Source of the DNA: Hyphomicrobiales bacterium
Lineage (GTDB): Bacteria; Pseudomonadota; Alphaproteobacteria; Rhizobiales; Rhizobiaceae
DNA length: 64,000 nucleotides
Direction of reading: 5' to 3'
Assembly (NCBI GenBank): GCA_900469625.1
Contig: UBXV01000004.1
Span: 25,755-89,754, forward strand
Shown: positions 43,537-53,959 of the stretch, piece after piece
How positions within the stretch are numbered: the stretch's first letter is position 1
Layout: every line of letters begins with the position of its first letter
Program-made: the position numbers and the translations under genes
Notes under the pieces: model-generated
Seen by the model: the letters and a program-made list of their open reading frames with translations, nothing else
What the model was told of the DNA's origin: nothing
Database searches by the model: none

Positions 43537-44307
43537 GTGAAACTTGCCACGTACAATGTAAACGGCATCAATGGCCGTCTCGACGTTCTGTTGCGCTGGC
43601 TTGGCGAAGCAGCGCCGGACGTGGTTTGTCTGCAGGAGCTGAAAGCGTCAGATAACAAGTTCCCTCGGCGAGAAATCGAGAACGCCGGCTACGGTGCGAT
43701 CTGGCATGGGCAGAAATCCTGGAACGGCGTTGCCATTCTCGCCCGAGGGGATGTGCCGATCGAGACACGGCGCGGTCTTCCCGGCGATCCCGACGATAGC
43801 CACAGCCGCTATATCGAAGCCGCAATCAACGGCATCCTTATCGGATGCCTCTATCTGCCAAACGGCAATCCGGCGCCGGGCCCTACCTTCGACTACAAGC
43901 TGCGCTGGTTCGACCGGCTCCGCGATTACGCCGCAGAACTCATTGAACTTGAAGTTCCCGTCGCTCTCATCGGTGATTTCAACGTCATGCCCAGCGATCT
44001 CGATGTCTACAAACCCGAGCGGTGGCGCGACGATGCGCTCTTCAGGCCGGAGGTGAAAGCGGCCTATTCCAGCCTGGTTGATCAGGGTTGGACGGATGCC
44101 GTTCGACATCTCCATCCCAATGAGCGCATCTATACGTTCTGGAAATATTTTCGAAATGCATTTGCGCGCGATGCCGGGCTGCGCATTGACCATTTCCTGT
44201 TGAGCCCTAAGCTGGCGGCGGGTCTGAAACGAGCAAAGGTCGACAAGGCCGTCAGAGGTTGGGACCGCACGAGCGATCACGCACCGGTCTGGATAGAGGT
44301 GTCGTAG
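43537..44307 (+). CDS. xthA: Exodeoxyribonuclease III (AP endonuclease)
   Basis: A 256-residue ExoIII-type protein. Family residues are in place: YNVNGIN, QELKAS (metal Glu), GDFNVMPSDLDV (catalytic Asp and Asn), LRIDHFLLS and SDHAPVW at the end. It cuts DNA next to abasic sites in base excision repair and trims 3' ends. GTG 43537 starts the protein as the family does (KLATYNVNG); the frame back to TTG 43474 is less likely. It is divergent from the Ku dyad. Confidence 0.92.
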   Translation: MKLATYNVNGINGRLDVLLRWLGEAAPDVVCLQELKASDNKFPRREIENAGYGAIWHGQKSWNGVAILARGDVPIETRRGLPGDPDDSHSRYIEAAINGILIGCLYLPNGNPAPGPTFDYKLRWFDRLRDYAAELIELEVPVALIGDFNVMPSDLDVYKPERWRDDALFRPEVKAAYSSLVDQGWTDAVRHLHPNERIYTFWKYFRNAFARDAGLRIDHFLLSPKLAAGLKRAKVDKAVRGWDRTSDHAPVWIEVS

Positions 44308-44322
44308 CTTGGCTGTGGGAAG

Positions 44323-45096
44323 CTAGACAGGACTCGATGGGGCGACGGGTTCTCCCGCCCGCGTCACGATCGTTGAGCCATAGGGTTCCCGCGAGATGAT
44401 AATCAGCGCATCGTCGGCCAGAGGACGCACAAGTTCCTTTGCCTCCTCCCATGGTGCGCGCATCCACAAATCGGTCTCCTCCCGACTGAGGAGCAGCACT
44501 GGCATGGCCTTCTCATGGATGGGTTTTACCAGCCCATTCGCATCGGTGGTCAAGAAACCATAGAGGTCGTCGATCGTCAGGCCGTCCTTTACCTTGCGCA
44601 CGCTTTGCCAGTTTGGGACGTGAACCCCCGCAAAGAACATCAGAGGTTTGCTCTCGTCGCGCGCAAACCAGGCGTTCGGGGTTCTTCCACCTTCCTCCTT
44701 GGCGGAAGGGTCCGGCTCGGCAAAGCTGGTCACCGGCACGATGCAGCGATGCTCGACGCCGAACCAGCGCCTCCAGTGAGGAAAATTGAGGTTGCGGACA
44801 TTCGTCGTTCCGCCATCCAGTTGCTCGCGAAGCAAGGTCTCGAAATCGACGTCCTTGCCCTTTGCGCGCAACTTCTCAGCCTTCTTCTCGGCTTCCTTCT
44901 TGAGGGCGAACAACGGGGAGGGTAGTCCCCAGCGCGCATGGACCAACTGCATCTTGCCATCGGCCGTATTTCTCAAGATCGGCCCCATCTGGTCGGGGTT
45001 CATCTGATAGGCGGGCATGAGGTTGATGAGGCTCTCGACATCCTGAGCCCATCTGTTGACCCAATCCTTGTCTTCCATGCGGTAAAGATTGCACAT
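44323..45096 (-). CDS. SRAP peptidase/abasic-site DNA-protein crosslinker (YedK)
   Basis: A 257-residue protein of the SOS-response-associated peptidase family (HMCES/YedK). Cys 2 (MCNLYRM) becomes the N-terminal nucleophile that crosslinks to abasic sites in single-stranded DNA. Other conserved pieces are [20 protein letters not shown] and the catalytic His in [12 protein letters not shown] 45096 is chosen because it places Cys second; the frame from 45144 would not. It is divergent from imuA and shares its intergenic region with the LexA box. Confidence 0.93.
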   Translation of the reverse strand: MCNLYRMEDKDWVNRWAQDVESLINLMPAYQMNPDQMGPILRNTADGKMQLVHARWGLPSPLFALKKEAEKKAEKLRAKGKDVDFETLLREQLDGGTTNVRNLNFPHWRRWFGVEHRCIVPVTSFAEPDPSAKEEGGRTPNAWFARDESKPLMFFAGVHVPNWQSVRKVKDGLTIDDLYGFLTTDANGLVKPIHEKAMPVLLLSREETDLWMRAPWEEAKELVRPLADDALIIISREPYGSTIVTRAGEPVAPSSPV

Positions 45097-45291
45097 TCTG
45101 GCGCGTCCCTCATGAAGCTGTCGCCATCCTAACCGATGGTGCAATCAGCTGCCAACGGCCACTCTTCCGCAGCTTCCTGGGATTTTTTGAACCCTCGCGA
45201 ATGTGAGGCCCAAAACATCTACGGCCATGATTCCCAACGTGAATCTTTCACGCCCCTAAAATTGAGGGATAATATTCCTATTTTCGGTTGC

Positions 45292-45326
45292 TTGACACCG
45301 AAGGTCGAAAGGAACAGATAGGGAAC
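45292..45326 (+). promoter_or_regulatory. LexA box and promoter of the imuA-imuB-dnaE2 operon
   Basis: GAAC at 45312-45315 and 45323-45326, seven bases apart: the reverse of the alphaproteobacterial LexA site GTTC-N7-GTTC. A TTGACA -35 at 45292-45297 places the -10 over the box, so LexA would block RNA polymerase. Confidence 0.75.
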
Positions 45327-45388
45327 AAATGCACTTTAAGCGACATGAAGTCGAACCTCCAACGCGACCTTTGAGGCTTACGCGAAAG

Positions 45389-46147
45389 ATGACTGCTGCC
45401 CGAGACAGGGTGATTTCCGATCTGCGCGACCGCATTGCCGCTCTTGAAGGCAGCGCTTTCAGAAAGGCTGCGTTTCTTGCTTTCGGTGTTCCTGAGATTG
45501 ACGCCGTGCTGCCGGGAGGCGGGCTTTCACACGGCGCGCTACACGAATTTGCTGGCGGCGGTGCTGGCACAGTCGACGGGGCCGCGGCGGCTTTGTGCGT
45601 TGCCGGCATCGCGGCACGCACGAAAGGACCGATCCTGTGGTGTCTGACGCGCCCCGACCTCTTTTTTCCAGCACTCGTCCAGGCCGGCCTTTCGACCGAA
45701 CGGCTCGTTTTCGCAGAGGCCGACAAGGAAGAAGACGTGCTCGCCAGCATGGAGGAGGGGCTTTCCTACGGCGGTCTCGGGGCTGTCGTCGGGGAGATCG
45801 TCCGGCTGCCCATGACCGCATCGCGAAGGCTTCAGCTTGCGGCCGAAAAGACGGGAACGATGGGGTTGGTCGTCAGGCGATGGCGCCGTCAGACGGAGGC
45901 ATCCGACTTTGGCCAGCCAACTGCTTCGACGACACGATGGCGGGTCAGTGCATTGCCGTCGGAAGAACTTCCGGTTCCTGGCGTCGGACGACCGCGGTGG
46001 CTTCTGGAATTGATCCGGGTGAAGGCCGGGGAGTGCGCAGAGTTTGTAGTAGGAGCGTGCGATGTCACGGGTCGTATCCGTTTATCTCCCGGATCTGGCG
46101 ATCGAGAGGTTGAAGCGCTCGGACGACGGGGCAAGACTGTCGCCTGA
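45389..46147 (+). CDS. imuA: ImuA, SOS mutagenesis cassette protein
   Basis: About 252 residues, RecA/SulA-like. Characteristic segments are FGVPEIDAVLPGGGLSHGAL, FAEADKEEDVLASMEEGLS and LAAEKTGTMGLVVRRW. ImuA supports error-prone translesion synthesis by ImuB and DnaE2. The frame begins at ATG 45329, but that codon lies only three bases after the LexA box, near the predicted transcription start. ATG 45389 gives MTAARDRVISDLRDRI, the usual ImuA opening. It overlaps imuB by 86 bases. Confidence 0.85.
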   Translation: MTAARDRVISDLRDRIAALEGSAFRKAAFLAFGVPEIDAVLPGGGLSHGALHEFAGGGAGTVDGAAAALCVAGIAARTKGPILWCLTRPDLFFPALVQAGLSTERLVFAEADKEEDVLASMEEGLSYGGLGAVVGEIVRLPMTASRRLQLAAEKTGTMGLVVRRWRRQTEASDFGQPTASTTRWRVSALPSEELPVPGVGRPRWLLELIRVKAGECAEFVVGACDVTGRIRLSPGSGDREVEALGRRGKTVA

Positions 46148-47579
46148 CCTGCCGCTCGCCATTATCGCAAGAAGCGGCTCGAAGCGTTGGATTAGAGCCC
46201 TGGACTCTCGGGCCCGCCAAGCTGGTCTTGCTGTCGGCATGCCGGCTGTCAAGGCACAGGCGATCATACGCGACTTGCAGATGGTCGATGCCGATCCGGG
46301 GGCCGATGTCGCCGCGGTGGAGCGCATCGCGCTTTGGGCGCTCACGCAATACTCTCCCGTTGTCGCGGTGGATGCGCCAGATGGCATAATCATGGATACA
46401 GAAGGTGCCGACCATTTGCAGGGCGGCGAAGAGCTGATGCTGTCAGGTATCATCAACCGCTTTCACGGCCGGGGACTGACCGCGCGTGTCGCGATCGCTG
46501 ACAGTTGGGGCGCTGCGCACGCGTTGGCGCGCACGAGCAAACGCGACATCGTCCGCGTTCCCGACGGTGAGACAGGACGCTTCGTAGAAAGGCTGCCAAT
46601 TGCGTCCTTGCGGCTCAACCCTGACCTGGTTGGAAGTCTACATACGCTCGGGTTCCAGACGATTGGCGCGCTCTTGGCCACGCCTCGCGCTCCGCTCGCA
46701 TTGCGGTTCGGACCAGAAATCGGCCGCAGGCTCGACCAGATGTACGGACGTATCCCTGAACCGATCGACCCCATAAGGCCGGCCGAGCTGATTGAAGTCT
46801 CGCGCGCATTCGCTGAGCCGATCGGCGCACCGGAAACGATCGCCAAATATGTCGCCCGGCTGGTTGCAGACCTCTGCAATGCGCTTGAGAAAAAGGGGCT
46901 TGGCGTTCGCCGCGCCGATCTCATCGTCCACAAGGTCGACAATACCATTCAGGCCATCCGGGCCGGCACCGCAAAGCCCGCCCGTGACGCCACCTGGCTG
47001 ACGAAACTCTTCAAAGACCGGATCGAAAAGATCGAACCTGGCTTTGGAATTGAGCGGCTCTCGCTTGCTGCAATCATGAGCGAACCTCTCGCGGAGGCGC
47101 AGAAATCTTCGTCCCTTGTCGAAGAGGAGGTGATCGATATCGCACCGCTGATCGACATCATCGGCAATCGGGGCCAACGGGTCTATCGGGTGATGGCTGT
47201 GGCAAGCGACGTGCCGGAGCGCAGCGTCAGACGGACCAGCGTGGCAACTGCAGCGGCCGGTGCCTCATGGACCCCACATTGGCCAAGACCGGTTCGCCTG
47301 CTCGACCGCCCGGAGCAGATCGAAGTGATTGCGCTTTTGCCTGACCATCCTCCGGTCGCAATAACCTGGCGAGGCAAACGACGCCGCGTGAGGCGCGCTG
47401 ACGGGCCGGAGCGGATCTTTGGGGAGTGGTGGACGAGGAGCGCCGAATTCGATGCGGTGCGAGACTATTTCGTCGTGGAAGACGATGGCGGCGAGCGATT
47501 CTGGATCTTCCGGTCCGGCGACGGGGTCGACGTGGCGACCGGCTCGCACAAATGGTTCATGCACGGGATCTTCGCATGA
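46062..47579 (+). CDS. imuB: ImuB, Y-family polymerase-like protein
   Basis: A 505-residue Y-family-like protein that has lost the polymerase active site. The strand that would carry the first catalytic Asp reads [14 protein letters not shown]. ImuB bridges ImuA, DnaE2 and the sliding clamp. The palm/fingers region, the little-finger part and a long C-terminal region ([40 protein letters not shown]) are all present. Stop and next start overlap as ATGA. Confidence 0.93.
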   Translation: MSRVVSVYLPDLAIERLKRSDDGARLSPDLPLAIIARSGSKRWIRALDSRARQAGLAVGMPAVKAQAIIRDLQMVDADPGADVAAVERIALWALTQYSPVVAVDAPDGIIMDTEGADHLQGGEELMLSGIINRFHGRGLTARVAIADSWGAAHALARTSKRDIVRVPDGETGRFVERLPIASLRLNPDLVGSLHTLGFQTIGALLATPRAPLALRFGPEIGRRLDQMYGRIPEPIDPIRPAELIEVSRAFAEPIGAPETIAKYVARLVADLCNALEKKGLGVRRADLIVHKVDNTIQAIRAGTAKPARDATWLTKLFKDRIEKIEPGFGIERLSLAAIMSEPLAEAQKSSSLVEEEVIDIAPLIDIIGNRGQRVYRVMAVASDVPERSVRRTSVATAAAGASWTPHWPRPVRLLDRPEQIEVIALLPDHPPVAITWRGKRRRVRRADGPERIFGEWWTRSAEFDAVRDYFVVEDDGGERFWIFRSGDGVDVATGSHKWFMHGIFA

Positions 47580-50500
47580 GCTACGCCGAGCTCCAGGTCA
47601 CAACGCATTTCTCGTTCCTGCGCGGAGCTTCATCCGCCGACGAGCTTTTTGCCGCCGCCAAAGTCCTTGGCATAAGGGCGCTTGGCATAGTTGACCGAAA
47701 TTCGCTAGCAGGTATCGTGCGGGCGCTTGAAGCATCGCGGGCGACCGGCATCCGCCTTGTCGTCGGCTGCCGTCTGGATCTGGTCGATGGCACGTCGATC
47801 CTGGTTTATCCAACGAACCGGGAGGCCTATTCCCGCCTGACCCGGCTTTTGACCCTCGGCAAGGCCAGGGGTGGCAAGGCCAATTGTCTTCTCTCCATCG
47901 ACGACCTTTCACTTTATGCTGAGGGATTGATCGGTATCCTCGTGCCCGACCTTGCAGACGACGCATGCGCCGTCCAGCTCCGCAAAATGGCCGGATTATT
48001 CGGAGATCGTGCCTATCTTGCTCTTTGTCTTAGGCGCCGCCCGAACGATCAACTGAGACTGCACCAACTGTCGAACATGGCCGCACACTTCAAGGTGAAG
48101 TCGGTCGTTACCAACGACGTTCTCTTCCACGAGCCCTCTCGCCGGCAGCTGCAGGACGTCATAACATGTGTCCGCACGGGAACGACCATCGACGACGTCG
48201 GCTTCGAACGTGAGCGTCACGCGGACCGTTACTTGAAGCCACCGGACGAAATGGAGCGGCTGTTCCCACGCTACGCCCAAGCGCTGGCAAGGACATTGGA
48301 GATCGTCGAGCGTTGCCGGTTTTCGCTCGAAGAACTCACCTATCAGTACCCTGAGGAAGCGATCGTGCCCGGCAAAGACGCACAGGCATCGCTGGAGCAT
48401 TATGTTTTCGAATGCGCCCCAAGACGCTACCCGGAGGGAATGCCGCCCAAGGTACTGAAAGTCGTTCGTCATGAGCTCAAGCTCATCGCGGCGATGCGAT
48501 ACGCTCCCTATTTCCTCACCGTGTTCTCAATTGTGCGTTTTGCCCGAAGCCAGGGTATTCTCTGTCAGGGGCGAGGGTCGGCCGCCAACTCGGCCGTCTG
48601 TTACATCCTCGGGATCACGTCCATAGACCCCGAGACCAACGATCTGCTGTTTGAGCGTTTCGTGTCGCAGGAACGCGACGAGCCTCCCGATATCGATGTC
48701 GACTTCGAGCACGAGCGCCGCGAGGAGGTAATCCAATGGATCTACAGGACCTATACGCATCAAAAGGCGGCTCTTTGCGCGACGGTGACGCGGTACCGTG
48801 CCAAGGGGGCAATTCGTGACGTCGGCAAGGCACTCGGCCTGCCTGAGGACATGATCAAGGCCCTGTCAGCCGGCATGTGGTCCTGGTCTGCCGAGTTGGT
48901 TGCCGATCGGAACTTGCGCGAGCTCAACCTCAACCCTGACGACCGTCGGCTGGCGCTCACATTGAAACTGGCAGAGCAGCTGATGGGAGCGCCGCGCCAT
49001 CTCGGCCAGCATCCTGGCGGCTTCGTGCTGACGCATGACCGCCTGGACGATCTTGTGCCCATCGAGCCGGCGTCGATGGCCGATCGTCAGATCATCGAGT
49101 GGGACAAGGACGATGTCGAGGCGCTGAAGTTCATGAAGGTCGATGTGCTGGCACTAGGCATGCTCACCTGCATGTCGAAGGCTTTCGCGCTTATTGCGGA
49201 CCACAAGGGCCAGACGATCGATCTCGCAGGCATCGAGCAGGAGGATCCATCCACTTACGCGATGATCCGGAGGGCCGATACGCTCGGAACGTTTCAAATA
49301 GAATCCCGTGCGCAAATGGCGATGCTGCCTCGACTGAAGCCGCGAACGTTCTACGACCTGGTGATCCAGGTTGCGATCGTTCGCCCCGGGCCGATCCAAG
49401 GGGACATGGTTCATCCCTACCTGCGCCGACGCGAAGGCAAGGAACCGGTCGATTACCCGACGCCCGAACTGGAAGCCGTCCTTGGAAAAACGCTCGGGGT
49501 TCCCTTGTTTCAGGAAAGTGCGATGCGGGTGGCGATGACCTGCGCCGGGTTTACCGGCGGAGAGGCAGACCAGCTTCGAAAATCCATGGCGACTTTCAAG
49601 TTCACCGGCGGTGTGTCGAAGTTCAAAGACAAGCTCGTTAACGGCATGGTGAAGAACGGCTATTCGCCGGAGTTCGCCGAAAAGACCTTCTCCCAGCTTG
49701 AAGGCTTCGGATCCTACGGTTTTCCGGAAAGCCATGCGGCAAGCTTTGCGCTGATTGCCTACGCCTCCAGCTACGTCAAATGCCATTTTCCCGATGCGTT
49801 TTGCGCCGCTTTGATCAACAGCCAACCGATGGGCTTTTATGCGGTAGCGCAAATCGTCGGCGATGCGAGAAAGCACGGTGTCGAAATCCGACCTGTCTGC
49901 ATCAACCGCTCGCGATGGGATTGCATCCTCGAGCCGATCGACGGCGACGAGCGTCGCCATGCGGTGCGGCTCGGCATGCGGCTCGTTCGAAACCTAGCCG
50001 TCGGCGACGTGGCACGTATCGCCGCCGCGCGGGGAGATCAGCCTTTCGACAGCGTCGACGACCTGTGGAGGCGGGCAGGCGTGTCCGCGGCCGCGCTCGT
50101 CGAACTTGCCGAAGCCGATGCATTCCTTCCTTCGCTAAACCTCATGCGACGCGATGCGCTCTGGGCAATCAAGGCACTTCGCGACGAGCCCCTTCCTCTT
50201 TTTGCCGCTGCGTCTGAGCGCGAGATGAGGACGGTTGTCGAACAACAGGAACCAGAAGTCGCCCTTCGACAGATGAGCGAAGGCCACAACGTCATCAAGG
50301 ACTACAGCCACACGGGCCTGACGCTTCGCCAGCACCCAATCGCCTTCCTTCGCAAGGATCTAACAGAGCGCCAGATCATCACCTGCGAGGAGGCGATGGC
50401 CGCCCGGGACGGTCGCTGGCTGATGACGGCTGGTCTTGTTCTCGTCCGTCAGAAGCCCGGATCCGCCAAGGGCGTGATGTTCCTGACGATCGAGGACGAA

Positions 50501-50842
50501 ACAGGACCGGCCAACGTGGTCGTCTGGCCGAAACTGTTTGAACGCAGCCGTCGTGTGGTGCTCGGATCGAGCATGATGGCGATCAATGGCCGCATCCAGC
50601 GCGAAGGGGAGGTCGTTCATTTGATCGCTCAACAGCTGTTCGACCTGACCGGCGATCTCTCCTCCCTTTCCGAGCGGGATGAGGCTTTTAGGTTGCCGAC
50701 CGGCCGTGGCGATGAGTTCGCGCACGGATCGCCTGGCAGCCCGGACTCGCGCGAGAGGCCCCTTCCGGCCAAGCCACGCGACATATTCATTCCCGACCTG
50801 CATATCGACACGCTGAAAGTGAAGAGCCGAAATTTTCACTAG
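47576..50842 (+). CDS. dnaE2: DnaE2, error-prone DNA polymerase III alpha subunit
   Basis: A 1088-residue C-family polymerase. The PHP domain begins at [16 protein letters not shown]. The catalytic Asp residues are in [13 protein letters not shown] and [12 protein letters not shown], and a C-terminal OB fold ([20 protein letters not shown]) is present. It does translesion synthesis during SOS. The correct start is ATG 47576, overlapping the imuB stop; the frame back to 47426 lies inside imuB. No terminator is obvious after it. Confidence 0.95.
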   Translation: MSYAELQVTTHFSFLRGASSADELFAAAKVLGIRALGIVDRNSLAGIVRALEASRATGIRLVVGCRLDLVDGTSILVYPTNREAYSRLTRLLTLGKARGGKANCLLSIDDLSLYAEGLIGILVPDLADDACAVQLRKMAGLFGDRAYLALCLRRRPNDQLRLHQLSNMAAHFKVKSVVTNDVLFHEPSRRQLQDVITCVRTGTTIDDVGFERERHADRYLKPPDEMERLFPRYAQALARTLEIVERCRFSLEELTYQYPEEAIVPGKDAQASLEHYVFECAPRRYPEGMPPKVLKVVRHELKLIAAMRYAPYFLTVFSIVRFARSQGILCQGRGSAANSAVCYILGITSIDPETNDLLFERFVSQERDEPPDIDVDFEHERREEVIQWIYRTYTHQKAALCATVTRYRAKGAIRDVGKALGLPEDMIKALSAGMWSWSAELVADRNLRELNLNPDDRRLALTLKLAEQLMGAPRHLGQHPGGFVLTHDRLDDLVPIEPASMADRQIIEWDKDDVEALKFMKVDVLALGMLTCMSKAFALIADHKGQTIDLAGIEQEDPSTYAMIRRADTLGTFQIESRAQMAMLPRLKPRTFYDLVIQVAIVRPGPIQGDMVHPYLRRREGKEPVDYPTPELEAVLGKTLGVPLFQESAMRVAMTCAGFTGGEADQLRKSMATFKFTGGVSKFKDKLVNGMVKNGYSPEFAEKTFSQLEGFGSYGFPESHAASFALIAYASSYVKCHFPDAFCAALINSQPMGFYAVAQIVGDARKHGVEIRPVCINRSRWDCILEPIDGDERRHAVRLGMRLVRNLAVGDVARIAAARGDQPFDSVDDLWRRAGVSAAALVELAEADAFLPSLNLMRRDALWAIKALRDEPLPLFAAASEREMRTVVEQQEPEVALRQMSEGHNVIKDYSHTGLTLRQHPIAFLRKDLTERQIITCEEAMAARDGRWLMTAGLVLVRQKPGSAKGVMFLTIEDETGPANVVVWPKLFERSRRVVLGSSMMAINGRIQREGEVVHLIAQQLFDLTGDLSSLSERDEAFRLPTGRGDEFAHGSPGSPDSRERPLPAKPRDIFIPDLHIDTLKVKSRNFH

Positions 50843-50885
50843 CCTGGGGCCAACGCGTGGAAACCCGTCGGCGACGATCGCCCCC

Positions 50886-50910
50886 GGAACAGAAACCGTG
50901 TCCCAGAGTT
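50886..50910 (+). promoter_or_regulatory. Relaxed EcfG-type promoter for gene 51006
   Basis: GGAAC, 16 bases, AGTT, leader about 90 bases. Weak. Confidence 0.3.
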
Positions 50911-51005
50911 AGAAGAAATCGGCGGCATCTGGTGCGCTGTTGACTGGCGTTTGAACCCGTCAACTGATGGTCCATTTCGCTTTCGTTTCATAATGGACGT
51001 GCAAA

Positions 51006-51251
51006 ATGCGTATTAAGAATTTTCTTGAAATCACTTTCGGACCTGGCGACATTCGAACTGTCGAAACAGTGCTCGAGGAGTGGCGGGAACAGCACGTATT
51101 GCCGAGGGATCACCCGGATAGCGCGCTTGCCGCGGCCATTCTTCTCAGTCTTTTTCGCGCCGGACACGACACCGTCCCCAAACTTCAAGCAGCTGCCCGC
51201 CAGCACAAGGGCCTCAGCGAACTTGTACCTGATGATGAACGACCAAGTTGA
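51006..51251 (+). CDS. Hypothetical protein
   Basis: An 81-residue, soluble protein (starts MRIKNFLEITFGPGDIRTVE) with a helical middle (SALAAAILLSLFRAGHDTVP). The composition and codon use are like those of real genes around it. No ribosome site of note was seen. It is not recognised. Confidence 0.55.
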   Translation: MRIKNFLEITFGPGDIRTVETVLEEWREQHVLPRDHPDSALAAAILLSLFRAGHDTVPKLQAAARQHKGLSELVPDDERPS

Positions 51252-51774
51252 CTCGAACGGATAGCGTTATGCGATATCATCATCGTAAGGCGAGCTTTAG
51301 ATAGCCGTTTCCAGCCCAGATTGGGAAAGCATGCACTAACCGTGGCTCAACTATGTATATCCCATCGACATATCCCGAGTGTTGAGCGGCATGGATATAC
51401 GTCAACTCCTGCCACGGGTGCTTTGAACATCAACACCGGGTTTCCCCAGCTTGCTGCTGATCTCTTTCGTAACTCTGCGGACGTGGGGTAGAGCGCAGAA
51501 GGACTTGCGCCATCGTTAAGGCTAAGCGCACTCGCTGAGACGCGTCCGGCCGTCTTCGCTCCTCTGTTCACCGGCCAGATTGGCAGGCGCTAGCATTTGT
51601 AGCGATGCTGCCAGAGCAATAGTTGGCGGAGGCAATGTGGCGGGAGCTTCAGGCGTATGGCTTGGCCATTCTCTTGGCTAGAGTATTTAAGAGCGGCGAG
51701 CGCACCTTAGCCATCGCTCCCATGTTGCTCTGCAAAATTGAAGGTGGTACGCTTTGTGGCAATAAACCGAATGG
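51252..51774. other. Gene-free stretch before the LysR gene
   Basis: About 520 bases. A 74-residue minus-strand frame (51347-51571) has no ribosome site or family resemblance and may be a degraded gene. Nothing else could be supported. Confidence 0.45.
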
Positions 51775-52797
51775 TTGAAGTCGGGTTTGCAGCAGAGGGA
51801 CTGGACATTGCTTGAGACTGCTCAACTCGAGGTTTTTTGCGCTGTTGTCGAAACCGGAAGCTTCACAAAGGCGGCAGATCGGTTGGGCCTGTCGAGATCG
51901 ATAGTCAGCCGCAGAATAGCTCTGCTCGAGGAAACGCTTGGCGTCCGCCTCTTAAATAGAACGACTCATTTTGTGACCCCAACAACACTAGGCTATGCCT
52001 TCCACGACAGAGCGCGTCGCATTCTAAACGAAATGAATGACGCCGTAGCCTTCGTGACCGGTTGCGCTTCCGAAACAAGTGGTGTTGTGCGTATATCGTC
52101 ACCGACGCTGTTTGGGACAATGTATTTAACATCCGCGGTCAAGGATATCCTGACACGGCATCCACGCTTGGAAATCAATCTCGACTTCACCGATCAGCCA
52201 GGCGATCTGTTCAACGAAGGGACAGATTTCGCCATACGTATCGGCGTATTGAAGGACTCCTCGCTAATTGCGAAGTACTTTAAGCCTGTTAAGCAGGTCC
52301 TTGTCTGCAGCAAGAGCTATGCCGAGACACAGGGGGTGCCGACCCACCCACGCGAACTGTTGAGGCACGAGTGCCTCGTCTATTCAAATGCCTTTTGTCC
52401 GTTGCCGTGGCGTTTCCGCGTTGCAGGACAATGGGTAAGCCAGCGACCAAATTCGAGACTGAGCAGCAATAGCCCCGAGTCCATCCGGGATGCCGCCGTC
52501 GCTTCGATGGGTATCGCTGCTCTTCCTGCGTTCGTCGTTAGCGACAGGATCGAGCGGGGGGAACTCGTATCCGTCATGCCGGAGCACCCGATGGAAGAGA
52601 TGGGCCTTTACGCCCTGTTCCCGCCGAATGCGCTTTTACCGGCAAAGGTTCGGGTTGTCGTCGACTTCTTGGCTGGCCGATGGAGAAAGCCATTGCCGGA
52701 AGCAGTATCGTCGAAATTCGATGCGTTGCTCAATGTGCACGCAGACACCATTCAGCTGGACCCGTCGGTGTCGGCTGCCAGAGGCGCGCACTGGTGA
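51775..52797 (+). CDS. LysR-family transcriptional regulator
   Basis: About 330-340 residues. The N-terminal winged helix (VFCAVVETGSFTKAADRLGL then SRSIVSRRIALLEETLGVRL) is followed by a substrate-binding domain (RISSPTLFGTMYLTSAVKDI). Start codons available are TTG 51775 and TTG 51808; the second has GAGGGAC six bases upstream. It is the likely regulator of the aromatic cluster to its right, although LysR genes more often lie divergent to their targets. Confidence 0.88.
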   Translation: MKSGLQQRDWTLLETAQLEVFCAVVETGSFTKAADRLGLSRSIVSRRIALLEETLGVRLLNRTTHFVTPTTLGYAFHDRARRILNEMNDAVAFVTGCASETSGVVRISSPTLFGTMYLTSAVKDILTRHPRLEINLDFTDQPGDLFNEGTDFAIRIGVLKDSSLIAKYFKPVKQVLVCSKSYAETQGVPTHPRELLRHECLVYSNAFCPLPWRFRVAGQWVSQRPNSRLSSNSPESIRDAAVASMGIAALPAFVVSDRIERGELVSVMPEHPMEEMGLYALFPPNALLPAKVRVVVDFLAGRWRKPLPEAVSSKFDALLNVHADTIQLDPSVSAARGAHW

Positions 52798-52981
52798 TGC
52801 GACGAGCGGGGGCCGCCGGACGGTGACGGGTCGCGCGGCGCGGTATTGATTGCTCGATCTCCTGCATCCGTTCGGCAACCATCAGGGTGAGCATCGCACG
52901 CCCTCTCGTCGCGGTGTTGCGACCGCTTTGCCGGGCAAATGGCTGACATCTCCGAGAAGGTGCACTTGGTTTCGGCTTTGA

Positions 52982-53938
52982 TCAGGCAACCGAAACGGCC
53001 ATCTTGTCCCGATTGCGCGTTGACAAGAATGTGCGAACTGCCAAAACGACGCCGACGATCATCAGCGTTGCACCTGAAAATTCCTCCAAGGTGGGCCAAC
53101 GACCCTCATAGATGAAGCCGAAAAGCAAGCCGAAGCAAACTTCGCTCACCAGGAGTTGCGCAGAAAGGGATAGGGGCAGCTCACGAGAGGCGATCGCCCA
53201 CGCCCAGGCTGCAATCCACGAACCACCGATCCCTGAAATCATGGCCCAGAAGAGGAAACTCAGCCCCGGCCCGCTACTGAGCGCCGTCTGTTGCCAAGTC
53301 GCGTCGCCGGACGCCAGTACGATCACTGCAAGAGGGATTGACCCTGCCAAGGCGCCCAGGCCATGCAACGCGGTCCAGGGCAAGGCGGCCGGCGCATTCG
53401 GCTTCCTCATCACATTCGCATTCAAGATGCCGTAGAGTATCCACAGCGCCAGGGCTGCGATGGAGCATGTGATACCGAATACGTAATTGGCCTGCCCCTG
53501 CCTGTCCCCAACCTGCAGGAATGCCGACAGGTTGGTCACAGCGATGCCAACGGTGATAAGTGCCAATGGGATTGCAAGCCTTGACCACGAAATGGAACGC
53601 TCGCGAAAATTCCCCGCGAGTGAAAGCAGCACCGGCATCAAGCCCACGATCAAGGGAGGGATAGACGCGCCGACCGATTTGACTGCAAACGAAATACTCA
53701 GGAAAATACCGACATAGCCAATAAACCCGAGTAGCATCGACATCAATCGATCCTTCCGGGAGATGCCCGTCGGCCGAAACTCGGGCCAGGCCATTAACAA
53801 CATGGACGCGACGCCGAAAACGATGTTTCGCGCGACCGCGAGTTCGAGTTCTGTGAATGGCACGACAGCGCGCGCCGCGACAAACGTAATGCCCCACATT
53901 GCTCCTGCCAGGAGCGCCGCTATCACACCCTTGATCAT
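52982..53938 (-). CDS. DMT/EamA-family exporter
   Basis: A 318-residue protein with ten predicted membrane helices in two EamA halves. The first half carries LLAGAMWGITFVAARAVVPF; the second carries SSGPGLSFLFWAMISGIGGS and ELPLSLSAQLLVSEVCFGLL. DMT carriers often export metabolites. It lies 21 bases after the monooxygenase gene in the same direction, so it may export the product of the cluster or a toxic intermediate. Confidence 0.88.
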   Translation of the reverse strand: MIKGVIAALLAGAMWGITFVAARAVVPFTELELAVARNIVFGVASMLLMAWPEFRPTGISRKDRLMSMLLGFIGYVGIFLSISFAVKSVGASIPPLIVGLMPVLLSLAGNFRERSISWSRLAIPLALITVGIAVTNLSAFLQVGDRQGQANYVFGITCSIAALALWILYGILNANVMRKPNAPAALPWTALHGLGALAGSIPLAVIVLASGDATWQQTALSSGPGLSFLFWAMISGIGGSWIAAWAWAIASRELPLSLSAQLLVSEVCFGLLFGFIYEGRWPTLEEFSGATLMIVGVVLAVRTFLSTRNRDKMAVSVA

Positions 53939-53959
53939 GCGAACTACACCTTGTCCCGT

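Noticed and set aside
49154..49960. A 268-residue minus-strand frame
   Set aside because: It lies wholly antisense within dnaE2.
51347..51571. A 74-residue minus-strand frame
   Set aside because: It has no ribosome site, no conserved pattern and sits in an otherwise empty stretch.
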